Assembly (NCBI GenBank): GCA_030760725.1
Contig: JASWHV010000012.1
Coordinates: 82,782,968-82,846,967 of the forward strand
Reading direction: 5' to 3'
Length of the DNA: 64,000 nucleotides
Source of the DNA: Neostapfia colusana
Lineage: Eukaryota; Streptophyta; Magnoliopsida; Poales; Poaceae
How positions within the stretch are numbered: position 1 is the stretch's first letter; each line of letters opens with the position of its first letter. This document shows, one piece after another, positions 1 to 11,869 of the stretch. The position numbers and the translations under genes were made by a program. The notes under the pieces were generated by a model. That model searched no databases. It worked only from the letters and a program-made list of their open reading frames with translations, and was not told where the DNA came from.

Positions 1-1
1 T

Positions 2-2728
2 CATTTGAGAGAATTGACGGAGAAGGGGTATATTCGCCCTAGTTCCTCACCATGGGGAGCTCCGGTGATATTTGTGCCCAAGAAAGACGGAACCCAAAGG
101 TTATGCGTGGATTACCGTGCCTTGAATGAGGTGACCATTAAGAACAAGTACCCATTACCCCGCATTGAAGACTTGTTTGATCAGTTGAGGGGAGCTTGTG
201 TGTTCTCGAAAATTGATCTCAGGTCGGGGTACCACCAACTCAAGATAAGGCAATCTGATATTCCCAAGACAGCTTTCGTATCTCGGTACGGACTGTATGA
301 ATACACTGTCATGCCTTTCGGGCTAACCAATGCCCCGGCATATTTCATGTACCTCATGAACAAGGTATTCATGGAATATCTGGACAAATTTGTGGTGGTT
401 TTCATAGATGATATTCTCGTCTTCTCGAAAAATGAAGAAGAACATGAGAAACATCTAAGGTTGGTGTTACAGAGGCTGAGAGAACACCAACTATATGCCA
501 AGTTGAGCAAGTGTGAGTTTTGGCTGAAGAGAGTTCCCTTTTTAGGACATATAATCTCGGAGGGAGGAATCTCCGTAGATCCCGCCAAAATCGAGGATAT
601 CCAGAAGTGGAAGACCCCTGAAAATGTCGGGGAAGTTCGAAGCTTTTTGGGATTGGCTGGATACTATCGACGGTTTATTGAGGGATTCTCTAAGATCTCG
701 AGACCTCTCACCAAACTGCTGGAAAAGGGAATCACATTCACCTGGACGCCACAGTGCGATACGAGCTTTCAGGAGCTAAAGAAGAGATTGACAACAGCCC
801 CAGTGTTGGTTATGCCAGATATGCAGAAGAATTTCACAGTGTACTGCGATGCCTCTGGAAATGGGTTGGGATGTGTTCTCATGCAAGAAGGACATGTCGT
901 GGCATATGCATCCCGACAGCTTCGGAAGCACGAGAAGAACTATCCTACACATGACCTAGAACTAGCTGCAGTGGTACACGCGTTGAAAATTTGGCGGCAC
1001 TATTTGATGGGGAAGAGGACAGAAATATATACGGATCATAAGAGTTTGAAGTACATATTCACACAACCAGATCTCAACCTCAGACAAAGGAGATGGTTAG
1101 AGCTAATCAATGACTTTGATGTGGGCATCAACTATCATCACGGGAAAGCAAACGTCGTGGCCGATGCTTTGAGTCAGAAAGTGCAGGTCAATAAGTTGAG
1201 TTTGAAGGACATGCCTGCAGAATTGAAGGACGAGGTTATAAGACTCAATCTATGTCTAGTAAATAGTGGTGAAGCCATCGCCATGGAAGTGGACTCCACA
1301 CTCGAGCGAGACATACGCGAGGGCCAAAAGAATGATGAGAAGATACAAGAGATCAGACAGCTCATTAAGGAAAATAAAGCTCCTGGTTTTAGAGAGGATG
1401 AACAAGGAACGGTGTGGCACGGGAAAAGGATCTGTGTGCCAGAAGTAAAGGAGATTCGTGAATTGATTTTAAAGGAGGCTCATGATTCTGACTATTCCAT
1501 TCATCCTGGGAGTACGAAGATGTACCAGGACCTCAAAGGCAGGTATTGGTGGTATGGCATGAAGCGAGATGTCGCGGAACATGTTGCCCTATGTGACACA
1601 TGTCAGTTGGTGAAAGCAGAACATCAACGACCCGCGGGATTATTGCGACCACTCAAAGTACCTGAATGGAAATGGGAAGAAATCAGCATGGATTTTGTCG
1701 TGGGATTGCCTAGGACCCAATCCGGGTATGATTCAATATGGGTCATTATTGATAGGCTAACCAAGGTAGCTCATTTCATCCCTGTGAAAGAAAGCTACAT
1801 CGGATCCAAATTGGCAGAATTGTACATGTCAAGGATTGTGTGTTACCATGGAGTGCCAAAGAAGATTGTGTCGGATCGAGGGACACAGTTCACCTCAAGG
1901 TTCTGGCAGAAGTTGCATGAAACCATGGGAACCCATCTGAACTTTAGTTCTGCCTATCATCCCCAAACTGACGGGCAGACGGAAAGAACCAATCAAATCC
2001 TTGAAGATATGTTAAGGGCATGTGCACTCAAAAACAATAGGAGTTGGGACAAGAACTTACCGTATGTGGAGTTTTCCTATAATAACAGCTATCAAGCTAG
2101 TATGAAGATGTCACCGTTTGAAGCTTTGTATGGAAGGAAGTGCAGAACTCCCCTATTTTGGAACCAAACAGGAGAAAGTAAAGTGTTTGGTCCAGAAGTG
2201 CTACAAGAAGCCGAGGCAAAGGTGAGGGAGATTCGCAACAACTTGAGGATAGCACAAACACGCCAGAAGAGTTATGCTGATGTACGAAGAAGAGAACTCG
2301 TTTTCAACGTGGGAGACTATGTTTATCTCAAGGTGTCCCCTATCAGAGGACTTCGTCGGTTCAAGGTGAAAGGGAAGTTGTCACCTCGATACATCGGACC
2401 CTTTCAAGTTTTGGAAAGGAAAGGCGAAGTGGCGTATCAACTAGAGTTACCGGTTCATCTATCGGACGTGCACGATGTATTTCATGTGTCACAACTCAAG
2501 AAATGTCTGAGGACGCCTGAGGAGGTGTTACCCATGAATGAAGTGGATGTAGCTGAAGATTTGTCTTATGCCGAGCAACCATACAAAATTTTGGAGACGA
2601 TGGAACGCCTCACCAGAAACAAGAGAATCAGGATGTGCAAGGTGCAGTGGAAGCATCACTCAGAAGAGGAAGCCACCTGGGAACGGGAAGATGAGCTTAA
2701 GGCACAATTTCCGGAATTGTTTTCTTAG
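2..2728 (+). CDS. Retrotransposon pol polyprotein (RT, RNase H, integrase, chromodomain), 5' partial
   Basis: The reading frame is open from the window edge, so codon 5-7 is not a real start. About 908 residues are visible. Reverse transcriptase has LCVDYRALN and the catalytic box FIDD near residue 133. RNase H follows at about 270-400 (YCDASGNGLG, YTDHKSL, ADALSQK, where LSRK is usual). Integrase has an HHCC finger near 490-545 and a D,D,E core (MDFVVGL, VSDRGTQF, GQTERTNQ). A GPY/F-like stretch (YIGPFQVLERKGEVAY) and a C-terminal chromodomain (near 855-905, VQWKHHSEEEATWE) end the protein. No internal stop is seen, so this copy may be fairly young. The chromodomain is known in this group for steering integration to heterochromatin marks. 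Confidence 0.92.
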   Translation, partial: HLRELTEKGYIRPSSSPWGAPVIFVPKKDGTQRLCVDYRALNEVTIKNKYPLPRIEDLFDQLRGACVFSKIDLRSGYHQLKIRQSDIPKTAFVSRYGLYEYTVMPFGLTNAPAYFMYLMNKVFMEYLDKFVVVFIDDILVFSKNEEEHEKHLRLVLQRLREHQLYAKLSKCEFWLKRVPFLGHIISEGGISVDPAKIEDIQKWKTPENVGEVRSFLGLAGYYRRFIEGFSKISRPLTKLLEKGITFTWTPQCDTSFQELKKRLTTAPVLVMPDMQKNFTVYCDASGNGLGCVLMQEGHVVAYASRQLRKHEKNYPTHDLELAAVVHALKIWRHYLMGKRTEIYTDHKSLKYIFTQPDLNLRQRRWLELINDFDVGINYHHGKANVVADALSQKVQVNKLSLKDMPAELKDEVIRLNLCLVNSGEAIAMEVDSTLERDIREGQKNDEKIQEIRQLIKENKAPGFREDEQGTVWHGKRICVPEVKEIRELILKEAHDSDYSIHPGSTKMYQDLKGRYWWYGMKRDVAEHVALCDTCQLVKAEHQRPAGLLRPLKVPEWKWEEISMDFVVGLPRTQSGYDSIWVIIDRLTKVAHFIPVKESYIGSKLAELYMSRIVCYHGVPKKIVSDRGTQFTSRFWQKLHETMGTHLNFSSAYHPQTDGQTERTNQILEDMLRACALKNNRSWDKNLPYVEFSYNNSYQASMKMSPFEALYGRKCRTPLFWNQTGESKVFGPEVLQEAEAKVREIRNNLRIAQTRQKSYADVRRRELVFNVGDYVYLKVSPIRGLRRFKVKGKLSPRYIGPFQVLERKGEVAYQLELPVHLSDVHDVFHVSQLKKCLRTPEEVLPMNEVDVAEDLSYAEQPYKILETMERLTRNKRIRMCKVQWKHHSEEEATWEREDELKAQFPELFS

Positions 2729-2751
2729 AAACACCAATCTCGAGGACGAGA

Positions 2752-2772
2752 TTTCTTTTAAGGGGGTAGAGC
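2752..2772 (+). other. Polypurine tract of the Tekay-like element
   Basis: A T-rich block followed by AAGGGGGTAGAGC lies directly before the TGTAACACC start of the LTR, the expected place for the plus-strand primer. The reverse complement of the same motif lies at 24751-24771 beside the minus-strand copy. Confidence 0.8.
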
Positions 2773-5700
2773 TGTAACACCCCAAATTTTGATTCAAAAC
2801 CCTAAACCATGTTCAGAGGGGAATTTAAAAATTTTTGGACGTGTTGCATGTTTTGCAAAAATTCAAATTCAAACTGGAATTCAAATTATACTCAAAACAG
2901 AAAAGAAATGGAAAAAGAAAAAGAGAAACGGGAAAAAAACCGGCCAGTGGGCCGAAACCCGCCAGCCGGCCCAGATTTCCCCGCGCCAGCCCGCCCCCGC
3001 GCGCGCCGCGCTGCCTCTCACCGACGGGTGGGACCCACATGTCATCCCTAACCCTGAGCCCCCGCGACCCCGGACTTTTCCCCCGAGCGCGCGCGATCTT
3101 AACCGCCCGAAAACCGCGTCCCGCCGCCCGAATTCTGGACCTAGAGGACTCCAACTCGATCACAACAGACCCACCGCCCTCCCCCGGCTATAAAAACCCC
3201 AGCCCCGATCAGTTTTTCCCACGCGATCACCGATTTTCACTCCGGTGAGCACCGAGACTTCGCCGGTGAATTCTGGCCGATCTAAGCTCGGAAACTCTGA
3301 TCTAACTCGCTGGTCTTGATCCACCGCCTCCGGTGAACTTTGCAGGTGCAGAAAACTCGGAGAGTTACGGTGTAAACGCAGCGCCGACGAGCTTCGCCGT
3401 GGTTTTGCCTCGGACCTCGCCGCCGATCACTTTCCAGGACCCCCGAGCTCGAGAAAACCCCCGAGGTGAGATCCCTGACCTCCCCTCTACCGATCTAGGC
3501 CATAAGATCACAGTTCTAGGCAGAATTCTCGAGGATCCGAAACTTTCCGGCGAGATCGCCGCTTCCCGCCGCCGTGCGCCGCCGGCAGCGCCGCCCGCGC
3601 TCGATCAGAGCGACGTGGCCGCTTGTGCGCCGTTTATTTTAAATCGCATGGTAGACTTTAAAACCCCGCGTACCGGTTCGATGTTATAATCTCAGCCGTC
3701 GGTTTAAAATCGGACGGTCCACGTCAACCCCCCGTTATAAAGACTGGAATTCTTACGTGCTACCCCCTGGGGTTCTCTGGAATTGAGAGCTAGCCCCGGA
3801 AACTTCAGATCTAGCCCCTGGAACTTCAGAAAATCATGTAAATTCATTTAAAAATCAGTTTTAGCCCCTGGACTTAATAGAAATTAAGAAAAACACCTCT
3901 GATAAGTGTAGCTAGACCCCTGGAAATTATGAAAATAATATTATAGACCCTGTAATGGGGTGAGTTTACTTTTTAGCCCTGTTTAGTATTTAATTTAGAA
4001 AATTGAATATGTAACTAGTGTTTAAAAATTAAAAAGGGGGACAAACATAATTGTCAAAATTTATTAAAAACTTTCTCAGTACTTAGAAAACTTTGGAGTG
4101 AGATAAAAATATATTTTTGGGCTGAAATAAATCTGTTTTATCTATTATTCACATTTATTTAGTATAGGGACACATTTTTAAGTAAAGAATAGTTATAGAA
4201 AAATAGGGAAAATAATTATGAAATGGTCTACATCAGAAGCCAAGGTCAAAAGATGTTATTAAATCATTTAGGACCAGAACCTATACTGTTTATATGATGT
4301 GTATTACTAATTTCATAATAAAATACACAATTATGCATAGGAATATAAATCTGAAAATATAGCAACTAGTAAATGATAAATGGAGTTTCTAAAATCCAAA
4401 GAATTTAGTTTAGGGTTGGTAGAAATTCTGAAGGCACAAATGGAGAAGAAAAATACTTTTCATACATACCTGGTAGTGAAAAGGTGTAGTAGTTTAATAT
4501 AAGGAATTTATTTAAAACTGAAACACAACACATATAATGGTGAATGAATTTCATAAATGTGAATGTGTGGTTTGTATGAAGTGTAAGTGTGAATTATGTC
4601 TTATGGATTGTTGTTTTTCTTTTGCTATGTGTGATGGTATGAAGTAGAACCTGTTCAAGAACAAGTTATTCATTTCCAAGACCAGGAATTCAAGAGCAGC
4701 AAGAAGGAGGCAAGTGTCCTTGACCACTTTGATCCTATGCTAGGATGTGTAGATAGAATTATTTGCATTGTCAAGTTAAATATGAAACCCATGCTAGGAA
4801 GTTTCCCTAGAATTGCATTACCTTGTTTCCTTGAAGCTTGGGTTGGGATTTATTTTGTCATGTCATTTATTTACATGCATATGCTTAGCCATGCTTAGAA
4901 TGGGATATTTGGGATATGAGAGCATCAGTTTATTATACCATACTCTTGAATGAGCTATTGTGAGTTATGTAGAGGTAGGGATCAAGGCAAGTTGGATATT
5001 TTGGTTGTGTGCTGGATGCACGAGACTTGGGTTTGTGTTTAGTACTTGCCTGGATCCTAAGGACCGGTTCATGGAGCATGTAACCCGGCTTTACAGTGCC
5101 AACCACATGCTGAGATGGGGCAGCTTGGCCAATTAATTAGGTGTATCCCCGGCGTAGTATGGGTGTGTTGGATGGTGCAGGGAGTAGGTGTCAGCTGGAC
5201 TACCATATGAACCGCAAGGCTCAAGAGGGGGCCACTGCAGCGGGGTTGGAGCCTCTTGTATGCTGTTAGGGGTGAAACCTCAGTGGGCCCACGCTCGTCG
5301 GGAATCCCTTTGTAAAGGCTTCGTAGTGATCTCCTGGCTGCACACCTGGGAAGTGTGAATGTGGATCGTAGCCACTGGCATAATGGAGGTTCTCTTAGTC
5401 CACCCGGCAACGGGGGATGAAATCACTACTTGTGGGTACAGTGGTACAAACTCTGCAGAGTCAAAACTGTCTTGACAGCCGTGCTCACGGTTAAGAGCGG
5501 CCTGGACTTATTCATGATTAGAGGATTGATGGTTTTTGGAAGTTAAGCGGGGAGCTTAACATTGGTAATGATGTTATGGGTATTGGATTACAATGATGGG
5601 ATGCGAAATTGGGACCATTTCACCTGTGTAGTAACGTAGGTGCTTAATAAGCTAAGGTGATAGGTATTAATTGCGTAGTGCTTTAACCATGAGTTCAACC

Positions 5701-6103
5701 TCTCCTTGTTCTAGCCATGCATGATATAATTTTCCCACACTTGCTGAGTACCATTGGTACTCAACCTTGCATATTTGTTGGTTTATATTGTTGCTCAGGT
5801 CAAGATAATGAGGTGGTGTATAATGACCAAGACTTTGGACCCGAGGAAGGATTTTAGGTTCATGAAGACCCCCGGGCAACGCCTGTGATGGAGCCCTAAA
5901 GAATAATATTCCGCTGCTAGTTTATTTACTTGTGATGAAGCATTAGTGTCCATTGAGACATTTGCGATGTAAGACTTATTTATATTCGACACCTGGCTTA
6001 TAATAAATGATGCTTCACTATTTGTCATCACATGTATGAGAAAATGATCCTGGCATACATGTGATATTCACTTGGTTGTTCTTCGGAAAAACCGGGTGTG
6101 ACA
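2773..6103 (+). repeat. 3' LTR of the Tekay-like element (3,331 bp)
   Basis: Starts TGTAACACCCC and ends GGGTGTGACA, giving short inverted termini. The first 900 bp are GC-rich with a TATA box at 3189; then comes an AT-rich middle (3800-4900) and a 3' part. It is closely similar along its length to the solo LTR at 7038-10351. Many short ORFs on both strands in the GC-rich part show no protein-like pattern and are not called. Confidence 0.92.
3189..3195 (+). promoter_or_regulatory. LTR TATA box
   Basis: TATAAAA flanked by GC-rich sequence about 415 bp into the LTR. The same position is TATAAAA in the palindrome arm at 22273 but reads GATAAAA in the solo LTR near 7446, so that copy has probably lost it. 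Confidence 0.6.
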
Positions 6104-6828
6104 CGGCCGTACCCGGACCTCGGAGGGAGCCGGAGCTCCGGCGCCTCGTGCACAGAATTGCCCAGGCCCCGTATAACGGATCAGGACCGTAAGACAGATA
6201 AGACTAGGAGACGGGAGGGGAGGACCCCCCGGGGAGAATTACGTTTCCTCTGCCTGTGTGCAGGACCTCCAGGTTACGGCAACAGGGACTGCATGAAGCA
6301 GGGGGAAAGGAGCTACCAACTACTCCGGCCTAGGACTGGAAGGACCGGGACCTGCCCCTCCAGCAGGGGCAGGACCCGAGGGCCCCACGTGTCCAGCGGG
6401 CCCGGAGCTCTCGCCTCCCCTGAGGAGGGCTCCGGGCTCGCCACGTGGCAGGCGGAAACCGGACCTCCCCCCCCTGCCCCCCCCCGGTGGGAGGGCTCCG
6501 AAAGCCCTACGTGTCCAGCATGGCCGTAGCTCCCGCCTCTTAAGGAGGAGCTCCGGACCCGCCACGTGGCAGGCAGATTTGGAGCTCCCCATGGGGCGAG
6601 ATCCGGAGACCCCCGGGGGCCCCTAACACGGTTAGGACCCGGGGAAGGTGTCTATGCGGAGCTCCGAGATTGGAGATGGCCTCTGAGTACCTTGCGGAGC
6701 TAAGGACTCAGTCAGGCAAAGCCAAGAAGGAGAGAAAAAGCATCACAGACACAGATGTCTAAAAGAGTCGAACTAAGCGAGGCTCCATGAGCTGGACTAC
6801 AGACTCGATAAAAAGGGAGAAACAAGTC
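6104..6828 (+). other. Tat-1 3' internal spacer with G-box modules
   Basis: No convincing gene. The stretch matches the reverse complement of 63126-63830 in Tat-4 and parts of 57000-57320 in Tat-3. Between 6380 and 6640 it carries repeated modules combining CACGTGTCC or CACGTGGC with GGAGCTC and GGACCTCC, like those in the Tat LTR. Open frames here (6098-6529 plus, 6320-6592 minus) are Pro/Gly/Arg-rich and not conserved as proteins. Confidence 0.7.
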
Positions 6829-9800
6829 CTAAGGACCTCCCGACTCCCGCCGGAACCTTGCGGCTACAAGGGCGGATACATCTTCGACTTCTGTCCTGGC
6901 AGCTTGTTCCCGCTCTGCGGCTGGGCCCCCTCTCGCTGGTTCTAGCGAGAAATAGGGGTCGCGGCTCTTAAAGCATGCCAGCACATGTGAGGCGACCTTT
7001 AAGGCTAGGCCGCGTCCCTCGGCCTCAAGCTCGCTGGTGTAACACCCCAAATTTCGATTTAAAAACCCTAAACCATGTTCAGAGGGGAATTTAAAAATTT
7101 TTGGACGTGTTGCATGTTTTGCAAAAATTCAAATTCAAACTAGAATTCAAATTAGATTCAAAACAGAAAAGAAATGGAAAAAGAAAAAGAGAAACGGGAA
7201 AAAAACCGGCCAGTGGGCCGAAACCCGCCAGCCGGCCCAGCTTCCCCGCGCCAGCCCGCCCCCGCGCGCGCCGCGCTGCCTCTCACAGACGGGTGGGACC
7301 CGCCTGTCATCCCTAACCCCGCGACCCCGGACTTTTCCCCGAGCGCGCGCGATCTTAACCGATCGGAAAACCCGTCCCGCAGCCCGAATTCCGGTCCCAG
7401 AGGACTCCAACTCGATCACAACAGACCCACCGCCCTCCCCCGGCGATAAAAACCCCAGCCCCGATCGGTTTTTCTCACGCGATCGCCGATTTTCACTCCG
7501 GTGAGCACCGAGACTTCGCCGGTGAATTCTGGCCGATCTAAGCTCGGAAACTCTGATCTAACTCGCTGGTCTTGATCCACCGCCTCCGGGGAACTTTGTA
7601 GGTGCAGAAAACTCGGAGAGTTACGGTGTAAACGCAGCGCCGACGAGCTTCGCCGTGGTTTTGCCTCGGACCTCGCCGCCGATCACTTTCCAGGACCCCC
7701 GAGCTCGAGAAAACCCCCGAGGTGAGATCCCTGACCTCCCCTCTACCGATCTAGGCCATAAGATCACAGTTCTAGGCAGAATTCTCGCGGATCCGAAACT
7801 TTCCGGCGAGATCGCCGCTTCCCGCCGCCGTGCGCCGCCGGCAGCGCCGCCCGCGCTCGATCAGAGCCACGTGGCCGCTTGTGCGCCGTTTATTTTAAAT
7901 CGCACGGTAGACTTTAAATCCCCGCGTACCGGTTCGATGTTATAATCTCAGCCGTCGGTTTAAAATCGGACGGTCCACGTCAACCCCGCGTTATAAAGAC
8001 TGGAATTCTTACGTGCTACCCCCTGGGGTTCTCTGGAATTGAGAGCTAGCCCCGGAAACTTAAGATCTAGCCCCTGGAACTCCAGAAAATCATGTAAATT
8101 CATTTAAAAGTCAGTTTTAGCCCCTGGACTTAATAGAAATTAGGAAAAACACCTCTGATAAGTGTAGCTAGACCCCTGGAAATTATGAAAATAATATTAT
8201 AGACCCTGTAATGGGGTGAGTTCATTATTTTAGCCCTGTTTAGTATTTAATGTAGAAAATTGAATATGTAACTAGTGTTTAAAATTAAAAAGTGGGACAA
8301 ACATAATTGTCAAAATTAATTAAAGACTTTCTCAGTACTTAGAAAACTTTGGAGTGAGGCAAAAATATATTTTTAGACTGAAATGAATCTGTTTCATTTA
8401 ATTATTCACATTATTTAGTATAAGGACACATTTTTAAGTAAAGAATAGTTATAGAAAAATAGGGAAAATAATTATGAAATAGTCTACATCAGAAGCCAAG
8501 GTCAAAATATGATTTTAAATTATTTAGGACCAGAACCTATTCTGTTTAGGTGATGTGTATTACTAATTTAATAATAAAATACACAATTATGCATAGGAAT
8601 ATAAATCTGAAAATATAGCAACTAGTAAATGATAAATGGAGTTTCTAAAATCCAAAGAGTTCAGTTTAGGGTTGATAGAAGTTGTGAAGGCACATATGGA
8701 GAAGAAAAATACTTTCCATACATACTTGGTAGTTTAATGTAAGGAATTTATTTAAAACTGAAACACAACACATATAATGGTGAATGAATTTCATAAATAT
8801 GAATGTGTGGTTTGTATGAAGTAGAGGTGTGAACTATGTCTTATGATTGTTGTTTTTCTTTTGCTATGTGTGATGGTATGAAGTAGAACCTGTTCAAGAA
8901 CAAGTTATTCATTTCCAAGATCAGGACTACCCATTTCAAGAGCAGCAAGAAGGAGGCAAGTGTCCTTGACCACTTTGATCCTATGCTAGGATGTGTAGAT
9001 AGAATTATTTGCATTGTCAAATGAAATATGAAACCCATGCTAGGAAAATTTCCCTAGAATTGCATTACCTTGTTTCCTTGTAGCTTGGGTTGGGATTTAT
9101 TTTGTCATGTCATTTATTTACATACATATGCTTAGCCATGCTTAGAATGGGATATTTGGGATATGAGATCATCAGTTTATTATACCATACTCTTAAATGA
9201 GTTATTGTGAGTTATGTAGAGGTAGGGATCAAGGCAAGTTGGATGTTTTGGTTGTGTGCTGGGTGCACGAGACTTGGGTTTGTGTTTAGTACTTGCCTGG
9301 ATCCTAAGGACCGGTTTATGGAGCATGTAACCCGGCTTTACAGTGCCAACCACATGCTGAGATGGGGCAGCTTGGCCAATTAATTAGGTGTATCCCCGGC
9401 GTAGTATGGGTGTGTTGGATGGTGCGGGGAGTAGGTGTCAGCTGGACTACCATATGAACCGCAAGGCTCAAGAGGGGGCCACTGCAGCGGGGTTGGAGCC
9501 TCTCGTATGCTGTTAGGGGTGAAACCTCAGTGGGCCCACGCTCGTCGGGAATCCCTTTGTAAAGGCTTCGTAGTGATCTCCTGGCTACACACCTGGGAAG
9601 TGTGAATGTGGATCGTAGCCACTGGCATAATGGAGGTTCTTTTAGTCCACCCGGCAACGGGGGATGAAATCACTACTTGTGGGTACAGTGGTACAAACTC
9701 TGCAGAGTCAAAACTGTCTTGACAGCCGTGCTCACGGTTAAGAGCGGCCTGGACTTATTCATGATTAGAGGATTGATGGTTTTGGAAGTTAAGCGGGGAG

Positions 9801-11869
9801 CTTAACATTGGAAATGATGTTATGGTTATTGGATTATGATGATGGGATGGGAGATTGGGACCATTTCACCTGTGTAGTAATGTAGGTGCTTAATAAGCTA
9901 AGGTGATAGGTATTAATTGCGTAGTGCTTTAACCATGAGTTCAACCTTTCCTTGTTCTAGCCATGCATGATATAATTTTCCCACACTTGCTGAGTACCAT
10001 TGGTACTCAACCTTGCATATTTGTTGGTTTATATTGCTGCTCAGGTCAAGATAATGAGGTGGTGTATAATGACCAAGACTTTGGACCCGAGGAAGGTTTT
10101 TAGGTTCATGAAGACCCCCGGGCAACGCCTGTGATGGAGCCCTAAAGAATAATATTCCGCTGCTAGTTTATTTCCTTGTGATGAACTTATTATTGTCCAT
10201 CGAGACATTTACTATGTAAGACTTACTTATATTCGACACCTGGCTTGTAATAAATGATGCTTCACTATTTGTCATCACATGTATGAGAAAATGATCCTGG
10301 CATACATGTGATATTCACTTGGTTGTTTCTTCGGAAAAACCGGGTGTGACAGCTGGCGACCACCGAGTCTAGCCTGTCCAGCTTGGCGCCGATCGACTCC
10401 AGCGCGGGGATCACCTCCAACGCAGGGGCCGCGGCCCTCACCGGACTGAAGCCAAGAGGGATCAGGGCGGACCCCGTTCGATCCATGAAGCTCGAGACCG
10501 CAAGAGCCTCGGAGGACCGCAAGGCCGAAAGCTCCTCCACCTCGCGGCGGGCCGCCTGCAGAGCCTCCAGGTTCCTCTCGGAGAATTCCTTCTCCTTGGC
10601 CGCCAGGGAGCTCTCCTGAAGATGGAGAGTCTTGGCGAGCCGCTCCAACTCAGCAGCCTTGAAGTCGGCGGTCAACTCCCGGTCCAAGACCGCACGACGA
10701 TCACGGGAGACCTGTTCCTCCCTCAAGTCGAGGTCTGCCTTCAGGATCTCCAGCTCCTCGATCCGAGCTCGGAGGTCATCCTCGCCTGCCGCCAGCTGCG
10801 TGGCGACCCTCTCCGCCTCAGCTGCCGTGGAACGCTCCCGTTCCTCAACCGCGAGTTCACGGCGCTCCAGCTGCTGCCGTATCTCCACAGCAGCAGAGAG
10901 GCTCTCCTCGGCCCGGGCGTGTGCCTCCAGGGCCTCCCTGTTGATCCACCGCGATTGGGTATCCATGCGGTCGACAGCCCGCTTCATCCGGTCGAGGAGC
11001 ACTTCCCTGAAGTCGAGCAACTCCCGCCTGGAGTCGAGCTCGCTCTTAACCTTCGTGGTCCTCTCCCGCAAAAGGTTCCCCCAGGTAAGGAGGCGATCCC
11101 GTTCAACCATATACTCCTCCCGCTCGCGACCTAGTGCAGCCAAGACCTGCCGAACGCTCGTCTCGGCAAGCGCGAAGGCATCCGCCAGGGGCAATGGAGC
11201 AACAGAGGCCGGGACAGTCCCCCCGACCTCCTCCATTACCTCGTCCTCAAGAGGAGTCAACGCACCAGCAACCGAGACGAGACGTCGATCAGGAGAAGAT
11301 GGCGCCAAAGCTCTGGCAGCCGGACCTGCCGGGCTCTCTTCAACTTCTGGCTCCTTGACCTGTGGAGGGGGGCGAGCCGGAGAAGGCGGCGCTGGAGTAA
11401 AGGCCGGGCAGCCTGGTGCTGGGTCGACCTGCGCTGGCTTGGGGGCCACGGTGGCCGTCTCGGCAGGAAGAGACGCCGCCGCCGTGGAGTCCGGGCACAC
11501 CGGAACAGGAGAAGTTCGCGCTGGCTTGGGGGCCGCGGCAGTTGCCCCCGGCTCCGAGCGTAACGGCACTGATTCCCCGCAAGTCGGGGATGGCCGGGAA
11601 GCGCGGACACTCCAGCGGGCTCTGAACCCTGACTTCCGAGCCAGGGTAGGACTCCCAGAGCCCGCTACCGTCACTGACGGCCGCTCCGCAGTCACTTGAA
11701 CTGGCGGAACAGGGGACGCCCCAGAAGCTTTCCCCAGCGCATCAGCCCGGGGCCTCTTCGAGTCGCCACCGGAGGGAGTGCCAGGCACCCCAGATTCCCG
11801 ACTTGGCACAGACGCCACTGCTGGAGGAGATCGAGCGCGCTTCTTCTCTAGTGGCGGATTGGAAGCCAT
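6829..11869 (-). pseudogene. Antisense ORF (aORF) of Tat-1, coiled-coil protein, split by a solo LTR
   Basis: Read on the minus strand, the start ATG is at 11869 (MASNPPLEKKRARS; an upstream in-frame Met at 11908 is less conserved). The frame is open to 10352 and, past the solo LTR with one GCTGG copy, resumes at 7032 and stops at 6829: 506 plus 68 codons, in frame, about 573 residues. The N-terminus has a KKRARSPP nuclear-signal-like motif and a long Pro/Ala/Ser-rich region. The middle third is Glu/Arg/Leu-rich and strongly coiled-coil-like (RIEELEILKADLDLREEQ). The C-terminus is conserved in the other copies at 59146-59805 and 61396-63125. Extra antisense ORFs between pol and 3' LTR are known in Tat elements such as maize Grande; the function is unknown. 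Confidence 0.8.
7038..10351 (+). mobile_element. Solo LTR of the Tekay-like family (3,314 bp), TSD GCTGG
   Basis: Starts TGTAACACCCC and ends GGGTGTGACA, and is near-collinear with the LTR at 2773-6103. GCTGG is present at 7033-7037 and again at 10352-10356, a perfect 5-bp target duplication. No internal region is present, so it is a solo LTR, usually the product of recombination between the two LTRs of one insertion. It splits the antisense ORF of Tat-1. Confidence 0.96.

Larger units (their letters stand above)
1..6103 (+). mobile_element. Tekay/Del-like Ty3/gypsy chromovirus, 3' part
   Basis: The element enters from the left window edge inside reverse transcriptase and runs through RNase H, integrase and chromodomain, a polypurine tract and a complete 3' LTR ending ...GTGTGACA. 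The order RT, RNase H, integrase, chromodomain is that of chromoviruses, and the sequence style fits Tekay/Del. Its 5' LTR and gag lie outside the window. At 6104 the sequence passes directly into the 3' internal region of a Tat element, which matches the reverse complement of about 63500-63830, so this element was inserted into Tat-1. The predicted target duplication is CGGCC (6104-6108), but the left copy is not visible. Confidence 0.9.

Noticed and set aside
2789..3689. ORFs in the GC-rich part of Tekay-type LTRs (also 7101-7945, 22440-22709, 24141-24694)
   Set aside because: Several frames are open on both strands in promoter and leader sequence of LTRs, with no protein motif.
5069..5410. 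113-aa minus ORF conserved between two LTRs (also 9316-9657)
   Set aside because: Conservation is explained by the two LTRs being close copies; there is no domain and the frame is antisense within LTR sequence.
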